From Bradyrhizobium sp. JYMT SZCCT0180 (GTDB lineage Bacteria; Pseudomonadota; Alphaproteobacteria; Rhizobiales; Xanthobacteraceae), in assembly GCF_018130165.1 (NCBI RefSeq), contig NZ_JAFCLZ010000029.1, forward strand, positions 35,892 to 99,891: 64,000 nt of DNA. The letters run 5' to 3'. Below, in pieces: positions 51,805 through 59,392 of the stretch. The notes below the pieces were generated by a model, which did no database searches, was not told the origin of the DNA, and saw nothing but the letters and a program-made list of their open reading frames with translations. How positions within the stretch are numbered: position 1 is the stretch's first letter; each line of letters begins with the position of its first letter. Both the position numbers and the translations under genes were made by a program.

Positions 51805-53388
51805 TCACGCCATCTGCTGCCACAACTTTTGCACCAGCACGCCGGCGCGTTTCTCGATCGACGCCGCGGCATCGAGCGCCAGGTCCTCGCGATAGCGTCC
51901 CGCGATCAGTTGCACGCCGATCGGCTTGCCCTCGTGCAGCGCGACGGGCACCACCGCGGACGGCAGGCCCAGCACGTTGATGGCGGAAATGAACCGCAAA
52001 TCGTTGAAGAACATCTCGGCCACACGCTCCAGGCTCGTCGTATCCGCGCGCGGCCCAGGCGTCGGCATGACCGTGGTCGGCGCCAGCACGACCGGATAAT
52101 CCTCAAAGAAGGCTTGCCAGGCGCGAATATGACCACTGCGCGCGGCCGTCGCGCGCATCCAGCCCGCTAAATCGAGCGTGTTCGCCTTTAGCTTGATGCC
52201 ACCCCACGCCGTGTGGAAATGCTCCGAGGCCACCGCCAGCATTCCGGCTTCCTGCAGCACGGCGACTTCATTGACGATGATGTCGCACCAGGTCTGCCAG
52301 ACGCCGTTGATATCGGGGACCTCGACTTCGCTGACGCGATAGCCGCCGCGCTCCAGATGGTCGGCGGCCTGCTTCAGCGCCGCGCGCACCGATGGATCGA
52401 CGTTCATGTCGGCGGGCAGTTTGGCCAGCGCGACCTTGATCGGCCCCTTCGGTTTCGGACCGGCCAGCGGCGCCGGCACCCACCAGGGATCGCGCGGATC
52501 GCGCTGGCACATCACTTCAAGGCCGAGCCTGACGTCGCCGACGCTGCGCGCCAGCGGTCCCTGCGCCGACATCAGGTGCGCGAGCATCGGCCGCTCGGCC
52601 GTGGCGCTTTGATTGAAGGCCGGGATACGGCCTTGCGTCGGCTTGATGGTGGCGACGCCATTGCAATGCGCCGGCCAGCGCAGCGAGCCGCCGATGTCGT
52701 TGCCATGCGCGATCGTGCCGATGCCGGCCGCGACCGCCGAGCCGGCGCCGCCCGATGACCCGCCGCAGGTGATATCGGGGTCCCAGGGGTTGAGCGTCAG
52801 TCCGTGCAGTGGATTATCCGTGAAGCCGCGGAACGAGAATTCGGGCGTATTGGTCAGCCCCAGCACAATAGCGCCGGCCTTCCGGAGGTTGCGCACCACA
52901 GGCGCGTCCGACGGGGCGATGATGTTCATTTGCGAAGGCACGCCATTGGGATTGGGCCTGCCTTCGTAGTCGACATTCTCCTTGATCGTGATCGGCACGC
53001 CATGCAGCAGGCCGAGTTCGCCGCCCTTCGCCCGCGCCTGGTCCGCCGCCTTGGCGGCCTTGAGCGCTTCGTCGGAGAGGTCGACCACAATTGCGTTGAG
53101 CTTTGGATTGACCGCGCGCATCCGCGCGACGTGAGCCTCCGTCACCTCGACCGAAGAAATCGCGCCGGACCGGATCGCGGCCGCGGTCTCCAGCGCCGAC
53201 CATTGCCAAACCGGCCCCTTGGGCGTGGCCGGCTTGCGCGAAGGAGCGCTCTTGGCCTTTGTTTTCCTGGTCTTACTGGCCGCCTTCGCGGCCTTGCTGG
53301 CGCGGACAGACGTTTTTTTCGACGATTTCTTCGCGGGCGTCTTTTTCGAAGCGCGCTTCACAACTCTCTTCGCAACTCTCTTGGCCAA
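51805..53388 (-). CDS. amidase-signature hydrolase with lysine-rich histone-H1-like N-terminal tail
   Basis: The protein has 527 residues. The first 57 residues are almost only Lys, Ala, Ser, Thr, Arg and Pro (for example KRASKKTPAKKSSKKTSVRA), as in histone H1 or HU-like tails. From about 60 on it is a standard amidase-signature enzyme: Lys136 in ITIKENVD, Ser211 in GGSSGGAGSAVAAG and nucleophile Ser235 in DIGGSLRWPAH make the Ser-cisSer-Lys triad. It hydrolyses amides, substrate unknown. The tail is in frame with a good start (ATG 53388, GAGGAGAACCGAATTGGCCA) and no second start fits better, so it seems to be real. Confidence 0.9.
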   Translation of the reverse strand: MAKRVAKRVVKRASKKTPAKKSSKKTSVRASKAAKAASKTRKTKAKSAPSRKPATPKGPVWQWSALETAAAIRSGAISSVEVTEAHVARMRAVNPKLNAIVVDLSDEALKAAKAADQARAKGGELGLLHGVPITIKENVDYEGRPNPNGVPSQMNIIAPSDAPVVRNLRKAGAIVLGLTNTPEFSFRGFTDNPLHGLTLNPWDPDITCGGSSGGAGSAVAAGIGTIAHGNDIGGSLRWPAHCNGVATIKPTQGRIPAFNQSATAERPMLAHLMSAQGPLARSVGDVRLGLEVMCQRDPRDPWWVPAPLAGPKPKGPIKVALAKLPADMNVDPSVRAALKQAADHLERGGYRVSEVEVPDINGVWQTWCDIIVNEVAVLQEAGMLAVASEHFHTAWGGIKLKANTLDLAGWMRATAARSGHIRAWQAFFEDYPVVLAPTTVMPTPGPRADTTSLERVAEMFFNDLRFISAINVLGLPSAVVPVALHEGKPIGVQLIAGRYREDLALDAAASIEKRAGVLVQKLWQQMA

Positions 53389-53585
53389 TTCGGTTCTCCT
53401 CCAATTGCGCGGCGGAGGTTATGGGCCGTGAAGCCGCGTGTCGAGGCTTGCGCGGCGGACCAACGAGCTTCGCCAATCGATTGATTCAAAAGCGATCGAT
53501 GCGAGCAGGCGCGGTCCAATCGCAAAATGCGCCGGGAGGCTGAACGGCGATCGAACGGGAAAGGCGCATTTCCATCGGCATTTCC

Positions 53586-53599
53586 GTGATCCGGATCAC
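53586..53599. promoter_or_regulatory. CRP/FNR-like palindrome GTGATCCGGATCAC
   Basis: Perfect 14-bp palindrome of the form GTGA-N6-TCAC, 154 bp before the small membrane protein start. It matches the half-site geometry of CRP/FNR-family dimers. Confidence 0.5.
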
Positions 53600-53684
53600 T
53601 TTTTCAAACGCGCCGATCGTTCAGGCTGCGCGCGGGCTCGGGACCACCGCCCGGCCGCTTCTAACGGTTTCGTGAGCAGCAATA

Positions 53685-53698
53685 GTGAACCAGCTCAC
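53685..53698. promoter_or_regulatory. CRP/FNR-like site GTGAACCAGCTCAC
   Basis: GTGA-N6-TCAC, 55 bp before the start of the small membrane protein gene and 99 bp from the other site. This is in the usual activating range for a promoter between it and the gene. Confidence 0.45.
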
Positions 53699-53752
53699 GA
53701 TCGCCGTCGCGCGTCTCGACTTACAAACAGCAATCCAACGTGGGAGCCAAAC

Positions 53753-54025
53753 ATGCCAAGAGTCCTGCGCCACGATGTCACTCAACGTACCCATTACGAT
53801 TGGGCGATCGCGATCCCAATCGGAGCGGTGATCGCGGTCCTGCTGGGCTTCGTTGCCTATTATCCGAAGCCGGCGCCACATGTATCCAAAGCGGGACAGG
53901 CCGAGACCGTGGGTTTGGCAGCCGCAAAGCCGGAGCCGATCCCCGCGGCGAAGAAGCCGGTCCGCTACGAAGCGACCATTGAAAACTGGAAGCGCTACCG
54001 CGCGGCAACCAAACCTCCTGAGTGA
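53753..54025 (+). CDS. small single-pass membrane protein
   Basis: 90 residues from ATG 53753 (GGGAGCCAAAC). One transmembrane helix (WAIAIPIGAVIAVLLGFVAY) is followed by a Pro/Ala/Lys-rich linker and a basic amphipathic end (NWKRYRAATKP). Not recognised; the pattern resembles small envelope-anchoring proteins. Two CRP/FNR-like palindromes upstream suggest stress or oxygen control; this is inference. Confidence 0.65.
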   Translation: MPRVLRHDVTQRTHYDWAIAIPIGAVIAVLLGFVAYYPKPAPHVSKAGQAETVGLAAAKPEPIPAAKKPVRYEATIENWKRYRAATKPPE

Positions 54026-54177
54026 ACCCTCCAGCGGATCGAGCCCTCAAGCCATCCTGCACTGCATCCTTCAGCCCCGGGCTGCATCGAAAGATGCTCG
54101 CAACCGAGGCCGGGCCGGCATAGCCTTGCCCCCGCTTGGCCGGATCAACCGGCCGGCTCATATCCTGGGAGGAAGTG

Positions 54178-55401
54178 ATGACACGCGACGTGCAGCGCGA
54201 TCCGCAGTCCATGATTTCACGACGAACGCTCGTCCACGGCCTGGCGCTCGCCGCCGGGGCCACCGCGGCGGGGGCCGGCACCGCGCTGGCCCAGCAGGGC
54301 GCGGTGGGACCGCCATCCGTGGTCACCACCCCGCCGCGTGATTTCAGCCCCCGGGGCGCGCCGACCACCTATTTCTGGGACCCCGATATCATCGCGGTCG
54401 ATCCGTCGTTCAACGACCTCGCCCAGCCCAATGCGCCAATCCAGCGTCTCCATACCGGACTGCTGTGGGCCGAAGGCCCGGCGTGGAGCTCGCAGGGCCG
54501 CTATCTCCTGTGGAGCGACATTCCCAACAACCGCCAGATGCGATGGACCGAGGATGACGGCCGCGTCAGCGTATTCCGCACCCCGTCCAATAATTCCAAC
54601 GGCAACTCGTTCGACTTCCAGGGCCGGCAGCTGTCCTGCGAACATCTCACCCGCCGGGTGGTGCGCTACGAGCACGACGGCACCGCGACCGTGCTCGCCG
54701 ACAATTTCGGCGGCAAGAAACTCAACTCGCCGAACGACGTCGTCGCCCATCCCGATGGCAGCTACTGGTTCACCGACCCGCCCTATGGCGGCCAGCTCTA
54801 TGAGGGCGAACCGGACGTTGCGGGAGGCCCCAGCAATCCCGCCGGCAAGCTCAACCCTCGGATCGGCCAGCCGGCCGGCTTCGTGCCGGGCAAGCGCGAG
54901 CTGCCGACCAATTGCTACCGCATCGACCCCTCGGGCCGCGTCGACCTGGTCGTGACCGAGGAGCAGGTGCCCGATCCGAACGGCCTCTGTTTCTCGCCCG
55001 ATTACAAGAAGCTCTACGTCGCCAGCACCGGCAAGGGGCCCGGCGATACCGGGCCGGGCGGCAAGGGCGACATGTTCGTGTTCGATGTCGGCACCGACAA
55101 CAAACTGTCGAACCACAAGCGGTTCAGCGACTTCATGGTCGACGGCGTGAAATGCGGACCGGACGGCCTGCGCTGCGACGTCAACGGCAATGTCTGGTCT
55201 TCCAGCAATGCCGGCCGCGCCGTCGGCTACAGCGGCGTGACGATTTGGTCACCGGACGGCAAGCTGATCGGCCGGATCCGCCTGCCCGAAGTGTGCGGCA
55301 ACGTCTGTTTCGGCGGGCCGAAGCGGAACCGCCTGTTCATGGCCGCCAGCCAGTCGCTCTACGCCGTGTACACCGCAACCCAGGGCGCCGGCCCGGGCTG
55401 A
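54178..55401 (+). CDS. exported SMP-30/gluconolactonase-like protein
   Basis: The protein has 407 residues from ATG 54178 (GGGAGGAAGTG; an ATG at 54136 is less likely). A Tat signal is clear: ISRRTLVHGLALAAGATAAG, ending ALAQQG. The SMP-30/LRE beta-propeller follows: GLLWAEGPAWS, LSCEHLTRRVVRYEHDG, KLNSPNDVVAHPDGSYWFTD and GLCFSPDYKKLYV, carrying the metal-binding Glu, Asn and Asp residues. It hydrolyses a sugar lactone or similar ester in the periplasm. An intrinsic terminator follows 35 bp after the stop. Confidence 0.92.
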   Translation: MTRDVQRDPQSMISRRTLVHGLALAAGATAAGAGTALAQQGAVGPPSVVTTPPRDFSPRGAPTTYFWDPDIIAVDPSFNDLAQPNAPIQRLHTGLLWAEGPAWSSQGRYLLWSDIPNNRQMRWTEDDGRVSVFRTPSNNSNGNSFDFQGRQLSCEHLTRRVVRYEHDGTATVLADNFGGKKLNSPNDVVAHPDGSYWFTDPPYGGQLYEGEPDVAGGPSNPAGKLNPRIGQPAGFVPGKRELPTNCYRIDPSGRVDLVVTEEQVPDPNGLCFSPDYKKLYVASTGKGPGDTGPGGKGDMFVFDVGTDNKLSNHKRFSDFMVDGVKCGPDGLRCDVNGNVWSSSNAGRAVGYSGVTIWSPDGKLIGRIRLPEVCGNVCFGGPKRNRLFMAASQSLYAVYTATQGAGPG

Positions 55402-55435
55402 GCCGTTCGGCACCGCCACCAAACAGCGAAGGGAG

Positions 55436-55461
55436 AAGCCGGCGCAACCCGCCGGCTTTTT
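55436..55461 (+). terminator. intrinsic terminator of the SMP-30-like gene
   Basis: AAGCCGGC (55436-55443) pairs with GCCGGCTT (55451-55458), 7-base loop, followed by five T residues. A GC-rich stem plus U-tract is the standard rho-independent form. Confidence 0.85.
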
Positions 55462-55602
55462 CATGCCGCACAGCCCTCGATGCAGTCTCGTTTCGAGAAG
55501 TCCTGTCTCGAACAATTTCGGGCATGCTCACGGTTGCGCGCGACCATGCGCATGCACGGGGTCTCCGCAGTCATACGGGGGCAAATCGCGGCGTCTGTGT
55601 GC

Positions 55603-55700
55603 TATACTGAACAGACGCTTTACCACTGTTCGATATTAATGTCGGCGTTTCATTACCAAACAATTTTTACGAGGGCCCGGCAGGTGTGCCGGGCTTTTGT
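55603..55700 (+). ncRNA. candidate small RNA with own promoter and terminator
   Basis: A good -10 box, TATACT, lies at 55603-55608 (no consensus -35 17 bp upstream). About 60 bases of AT-rich, non-coding sequence follow, then an intrinsic terminator: GCCCGGCA (55675-55682) with TGCCGGGC (55687-55694) and TTTTGTTTTT. No open frame with a ribosome-binding site lies between. The transcript would be about 85 nt. The layout matches a free-standing sRNA, but no known family was recognised. Confidence 0.4.
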
Positions 55701-55704
55701 TTTT
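55675..55704 (+). terminator. intrinsic terminator GCCCGGCA-GGTG-TGCCGGGC + U-tract
   Basis: 8-bp perfect GC-rich stem with a four-base loop and a long T-rich run. It has no protein gene immediately upstream on the plus strand, because the SMP-30-like gene has its own terminator 240 bp earlier. Confidence 0.8.
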
Positions 55705-55769
55705 CGGCCGCGTGGATGGCTGGTCAGCGGAGTCTCAACGCGCGCAGGGCGGATCGAGCCCAGCGGTCC

Positions 55770-56027
55770 TCAATAGTCGCGGCGAGGCTTTTTACTGGGT
55801 CGCTTTCCGCCCTCGTAATAGGGATTGACGACGCATTGTGCGGCGCGGCCCGATGCCGACATGTTGCACTGTGGGATCGAGGTGTAGCCGCATTCGAAGT
55901 AAAAATCGTTCCGGCCTGTGTAGACCTGCAGGCAGACGGGATATTTCGGATCGTAGGTCTGGGCGTACGCCGACGGTGTTGCGACAACCGCCGCGATCGC
56001 CAAAACCGCCAACGTCAGAATGCGCAT
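55770..56027 (-). CDS. DUF3551 small secreted protein
   Basis: 85 residues. A signal peptide (RILTLAVLAIAAVVATPSAYA) is followed by YDPKYPVCLQVYTG, YFECGYTSIPQCNMSASG and RAAQCVVNPYY, whose four Cys and aromatic spacing match DUF3551, a family of small periplasmic proteins abundant in Bradyrhizobium. Function is unknown. An AGGGAGTCCTG site precedes the ATG. Confidence 0.85.
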   Translation of the reverse strand: MRILTLAVLAIAAVVATPSAYAQTYDPKYPVCLQVYTGRNDFYFECGYTSIPQCNMSASGRAAQCVVNPYYEGGKRPSKKPRRDY

Positions 56028-56200
56028 CAGGACTCCCTCGACGGCAAAATTGCGCCCTGCCGGGTTAACCCTGCGCGGGCGCAGTTCCCTTTTGGGACAA
56101 CCCGCGTGCCCGATCCGGAAACCCCGACGCTACACCGCGCCGTCGATGGAGGCCAGCCTGCAGCCGATTGAACCCGGCTGCGGGCCAAGCTTACTCGCGA

Positions 56201-56383
56201 TCACTTGCCGATATTTCCGGCGATTGTCCTTGTCGATTCATTCATGGCCCGGAGCATGTTGGTGGTCAGCTGGATGGCCATTTGCCGCTGCGACAGCAGG
56301 CTTTGCAGACGGATCATGTACAGCTCGCCACCGCAAACCTGGTCGAGTTCTGTTTCTGCCAATTCGTGCGCACGGCTATTCAT
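56201..56383 (-). CDS. double-glycine leader (bacteriocin-like) peptide B
   Basis: 60 residues. The leader NSRAHELAETELDQVCGG is a textbook bacteriocin-type double-glycine leader with Glu, Leu and Asp at the positions used by C39 peptidases; cleavage after GG would leave 41 residues. The mature part (ELYMIRLQSLLSQRQM and on) is amphipathic, without Cys, and Gln/Met/Ser-rich. ATG 56383 follows GGGGGAAAACGAC, an excellent ribosome-binding site. It is 42 bp downstream of peptide A and on the same strand. Its role (bacteriocin, signal or substrate of a PCAT exporter) is inference; no exporter is nearby. Confidence 0.7.
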   Translation of the reverse strand: MNSRAHELAETELDQVCGGELYMIRLQSLLSQRQMAIQLTTNMLRAMNESTRTIAGNIGK

Positions 56384-56425
56384 GTCGTTTTCCCCCAGTT
56401 GGATGTCTCGGTAATCAACGTTCGA

Positions 56426-56578
56426 TCAGCGGATCGGGAAGACGACCTTCGGCAGCGGCTGCTTCGGGAAGAACAGCTTCAGGATGTCAAGGATGCAGCC
56501 ACCTTCGATCACGCCGCCGGCCACGATCTCCAGTTCCTCGATCGCCAGTTCACGGTTTTCGGTATTGCGCTTGGTCAT
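56426..56578 (-). CDS. double-glycine leader (bacteriocin-like) peptide A
   Basis: 50 residues from ATG 56578 (GGAGAAATGTC upstream); a longer in-frame start at 56638 lacks a site. The leader ENRELAIEELEIVAGG matches the double-glycine consensus; after cleavage 28 residues remain, starting VIEGGCILD and ending in a hydrophobic Pro-rich stretch (FFPKQPLPKVVFPIR). A single Cys and a net positive end fit a small secreted peptide. It is first of a probable two-peptide operon, with two CRP/FNR-like sites upstream. Confidence 0.7.
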   Translation of the reverse strand: MTKRNTENRELAIEELEIVAGGVIEGGCILDILKLFFPKQPLPKVVFPIR

Positions 56579-56662
56579 GACATTTCTCCATCGGTTGAGA
56601 ATGAGGTGAAGAGCGCTATTGCCTGTCATGACCGACACTACGATCGCCGATCTCGGATTACC

Positions 56663-56676
56663 GTGACGATCGTCAC
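56663..56676. promoter_or_regulatory. perfect palindrome GTGACGATCGTCAC (CRP/FNR-like)
   Basis: This 14-bp perfect palindrome, in context CGTGA-N6-TCACA, differs from the CRP consensus TGTGA-N6-TCACA at one base. It is 85 bp upstream of peptide A and 137 bp upstream of peptide C, between divergent genes. Confidence 0.55.
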
Positions 56677-56719
56677 ATGCGCTGGAATGACCGGCGCGAA
56701 TGAGGCCGATGCTTCAAAC

Positions 56720-56735
56720 CGTGACTTACCTCACG
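56720..56735. promoter_or_regulatory. second CRP/FNR-like site CGTGA-N6-TCACG
   Basis: CGTGACTTACCTCACG, 58 bp centre to centre from the perfect palindrome and 78 bp before the start of peptide C. Two sites in one 234-bp gap is more than expected by chance. Confidence 0.5.
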
Positions 56736-56812
56736 GCACGTCGCTCGCGCGAACCTAGCCTGCCCTGTCTGACGATGCGGATGGTCGCTTCGTCCAACGA
56801 CAGGAGAAGGAT

Positions 56813-56992
56813 ATGGAATCCGGGCAAATCGAAACCAACGCGCTCAGGGAAACCGAACTCGATACGATCTCGGGCGGCCGGACTTGTAACCACGCTCCGC
56901 CCAGGATGGAAGTGAGCATACCGTTCGGCGGCCAGGTGCTGGTGATTTGGGCGACCTCCACTTGCTCCGGCACCTACTGGTACGTGAAATGA
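56813..56992 (+). CDS. double-glycine leader (bacteriocin-like) peptide C
   Basis: A 59-residue gene, divergent from peptides A and B. ATG 56813 follows CAGGAGAAGG. The leader QIETNALRETELDTISGG has the same double-glycine consensus. Cleavage would leave 37 residues beginning RTCNHAPP, with two Cys (one near the start, one in STCSGTYW), several aromatic residues and an ending YWYVK, so a disulfide is possible. Composition is that of a small secreted bacteriocin-like peptide, but no such activity is shown. The two Gly-rich phrases FGGQVLV and SGG are typical of this type. Confidence 0.68.
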   Translation: MESGQIETNALRETELDTISGGRTCNHAPPRMEVSIPFGGQVLVIWATSTCSGTYWYVK

Positions 56993-57184
56993 CGCACAGG
57001 CTGCCAGCATTGGCGGCCTAACCTCCCGCTGATTCTACGTCCGCGACAATGATCGCGCGTCAGAACCGCGGCGCTTTCGCGGACGCATGGCCGCGTCGTT
57101 GATCCCGGCTGGTTCGCATCTCCCGGCCGTGATAATCATGGCGAAACGGCCAAGCTTGAAAAAGAAACGTAACGGGAGATCGCC

Positions 57185-58144
57185 ATGGCGCGCTTCAAGG
57201 ACTTTGTACCCCAGGGGGTGATCCCCGCGGTGCTGCTGCCGTTCCACGGCGATCTCACCATCGACGAGCCGAGCTTCCGCAGCCATCTGCGTGACGTCGC
57301 GGCTGTCGAGGGCCTGTCGGCGGTAACGATCAATGCGCATTCGACCGAAGTGGCCTCGTGCACTTCAGATGAGCAGAGCCGGGTGCTTGACATCGCGGTC
57401 GACGAGATCGGCGACCGCCTGCCGTTGATCCACGGCATCTGGGCGGACGGCAGCCTCGAGGCGGGACGGATAGCAAAGCGCGCGCAGGCCGGCGGCGCTT
57501 CGGCGCTGCTGGTGTTTCCGCCGGCGCCCTTCACGCTCGGCCAGACCGCGGAGATGGCGCTCGCGCACTTCAAGGCGATCGCGTCAGCCTCCGATCTGCC
57601 GCTGATCGTTTTCCAGTATCCACTGGCGACCGGGCAGGGTTATCCCGCGGCGACGCTGACCCGCCTGCTCGACGAAGTCCCCACCATCCGCGCCATCAAG
57701 GACTGGTCGCAAAGCGTGCCTCAGCACGAGGCGCATGTAAGGATGCTGCAATCGCGAAAGCAGCCGGTCAACGTGCTCTCTACCAACAGCGCCTGGCTCA
57801 TGAGTTCGCTGGTGCTCGGCTGCAACGGATTGCTGTCGGGAAGCGGCAGCGTGATCGCCGATCTGCAGGCCCGGCTGTTCCGGGCGGTTACCGCCAACGA
57901 CCTAGCCGAGGCGCGGCGGCTGAACGATCGCATCCATCCGCTGATGGGCGTGTTCTACGCCGATCCCTTTGTCGATATGCATAATCGCATGAAGGAGGCG
58001 CTGGTGCTTCTCGGCCGCCTGCCGCGCGCCGTGGTGCGGCCGCCATTGGTCAAGATCAGCGAGCCGGAGATCGCGCGGATTCGCGAGGCGCTGGTGGCGG
58101 CAGGTCTGCTCGATGAATCCGGAAAGCGGCGCGAAGCTGCCTGA
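57185..58144 (+). CDS. dihydrodipicolinate synthase/N-acetylneuraminate lyase-family aldolase
   Basis: The 319-residue class I aldolase has the TIM-barrel start GVIPAVLLPFHGDLTIDEPS, Schiff-base Lys in IRAIKDWSQS (about residue 161) and the substrate-binding N-terminal loop ending HSTEVASCTSDEQ. Tyr of the catalytic triad is at FQYPLATG. It condenses pyruvate with, or cleaves a 2-keto-3-deoxy-type acid from, an aldehyde. Since lysine synthesis DapA has a different loop, it is more likely a catabolic aldolase. AACGGGAGATCGCC precedes ATG 57185. Confidence 0.88.
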   Translation: MARFKDFVPQGVIPAVLLPFHGDLTIDEPSFRSHLRDVAAVEGLSAVTINAHSTEVASCTSDEQSRVLDIAVDEIGDRLPLIHGIWADGSLEAGRIAKRAQAGGASALLVFPPAPFTLGQTAEMALAHFKAIASASDLPLIVFQYPLATGQGYPAATLTRLLDEVPTIRAIKDWSQSVPQHEAHVRMLQSRKQPVNVLSTNSAWLMSSLVLGCNGLLSGSGSVIADLQARLFRAVTANDLAEARRLNDRIHPLMGVFYADPFVDMHNRMKEALVLLGRLPRAVVRPPLVKISEPEIARIREALVAAGLLDESGKRREAA

Positions 58145-58150
58145 CGCGGC

Positions 58151-59260
58151 TTACTGTTTGCCGGCGGTCGCGACCGGTTCGACCACCTGCTGATCGACGA
58201 CGCTCAGGCGCCCCGGCAGCGCACCCGAACGTACCAGCATCGCGACGTTGTTGGCGTCTTCGAGCGTAAAGTTGCCCGATATGATCGCCGAGCCGCCCGT
58301 GATCGGCTCGCTGATAACCGACTCCGACAGCACCTGGTCGTCAACGACGATCGCGAACGGCTTTGTGATATTTTCCTGCGTGATGATGGCGAAGCGCCGG
58401 GCGCCGCGCGCATTCAGGCGGAACGACGCGATCGGCTGCTGGGTCCGCGGGTCGATCAAGGGTGACGCGTCGATGATATCGTCGCCCTCCATTGCGACCT
58501 CCTTCAGGACCACAGAAGGCTCCCTGGTCTTGAAGTGGTAAAGAATTTCGGATGTCGGCGGCACCGGACCTTTCTGAGCCAGCGCGGCGATCACGGACAC
58601 ATCGACCAGGCGAAACGTCACCCGCCCTCGCTTGCCGAGCAGCGCGCTCACGCGCTCGGGATCCCTGACGCCCGGCAGCAGCACGCGAAGCCGGTCGCCC
58701 CCGTCGGGCTGCACGCTGGCGTCCCTGATGCCGGCGTTGCGCAGGCGTTGGTCGATCATCTCGCCGGATTGCCTGACCAGTTCGCGCAGGCGCTCGGCGA
58801 ACCCGGCCTCCGTCGGCATCAGCCGGATCAGCCCGTCACCGCTGTCAGTGACGCTGATCGTCTGTGCGCCGGAAGGCGAGTCTTTCGTGGATGGCACCAG
58901 CTTGGCAAGCACGCGCTGCCGGTCCTTGGGTTCGGCAATCCGGACCTCGACGCCGCCGTCGCGCATCGCCAGACCGGAGAACGGAATGCGCCCTTCCCGC
59001 ACGGTCCGATACAAATCATCGCGCAGCTCAGTCACGACTGCTTCGCGCAACGCGGCGCTATCGACCTTGAACTGAATCCTGGAGCCGCCTTGCCTGGCCA
59101 GCGCCTTCTCCGCATTGGCCGCAATCGCCGCGCGCATCTTGTCGACCGCTTGCGCGTCATCGGACGTCGCGCGCGGGGCGGCTATGGCCGAACACGCGGC
59201 GGACGCCAGCATGAAGGCGACGAGAAACCCTGCCGTCTTGCCCCGCACGTTCATGGTCAC
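58151..59260 (-). CDS. SecD periplasmic-domain-only protein
   Basis: The protein has 369 residues. A signal peptide or N-terminal anchor (GFLVAFMLASAACSAIAA) is followed by the SecD P1 domain: RIQFKVDSAALREAVVTELRD, QRLRNAGIRDASVQPDGGDR, LRVLLPGVRDPERVSALLGK, RVTFRLVDVS, and the second half with FRLNARGARRFAIITQENIT and ITGGSAIISGNFTLEDANNVA. SecD normally continues into five further membrane helices of the RND fold; here the protein stops at a normal ending, so it has only the export-driving periplasmic region. It could be a decoy, a chaperone or a paralogue of unknown role. Confidence 0.78.
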   Translation of the reverse strand: MTMNVRGKTAGFLVAFMLASAACSAIAAPRATSDDAQAVDKMRAAIAANAEKALARQGGSRIQFKVDSAALREAVVTELRDDLYRTVREGRIPFSGLAMRDGGVEVRIAEPKDRQRVLAKLVPSTKDSPSGAQTISVTDSGDGLIRLMPTEAGFAERLRELVRQSGEMIDQRLRNAGIRDASVQPDGGDRLRVLLPGVRDPERVSALLGKRGRVTFRLVDVSVIAALAQKGPVPPTSEILYHFKTREPSVVLKEVAMEGDDIIDASPLIDPRTQQPIASFRLNARGARRFAIITQENITKPFAIVVDDQVLSESVISEPITGGSAIISGNFTLEDANNVAMLVRSGALPGRLSVVDQQVVEPVATAGKQ

Positions 59261-59392
59261 AGCGTCCTCTCATCCGGCGGCACTGATGTGCCAGTCCTTT
59301 AGTGCCGGAGGGGCGCGCCGAGGTTCAAGGCCCTTGCCAAAGGCCCAGGGCCAATATGAACTCCCGTAGCTACTCAGGCTGGGAGACGTCGC

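Larger units (their letters stand above)
53389..53752. other. 364-bp intergenic region with two CRP/FNR-like palindromes
   Basis: No gene seen. It separates the divergent amidase and small membrane protein genes. It holds palindromes at 53586-53599 and 53685-53698, described separately. Upstream open frames of the small membrane protein here have no ribosome-binding site. Confidence 0.5.

Noticed and set aside
55480..55776. 98-codon plus-strand frame
   Set aside because: It crosses a terminator and candidate sRNA, lacks a ribosome-binding site, and its composition is random-like.
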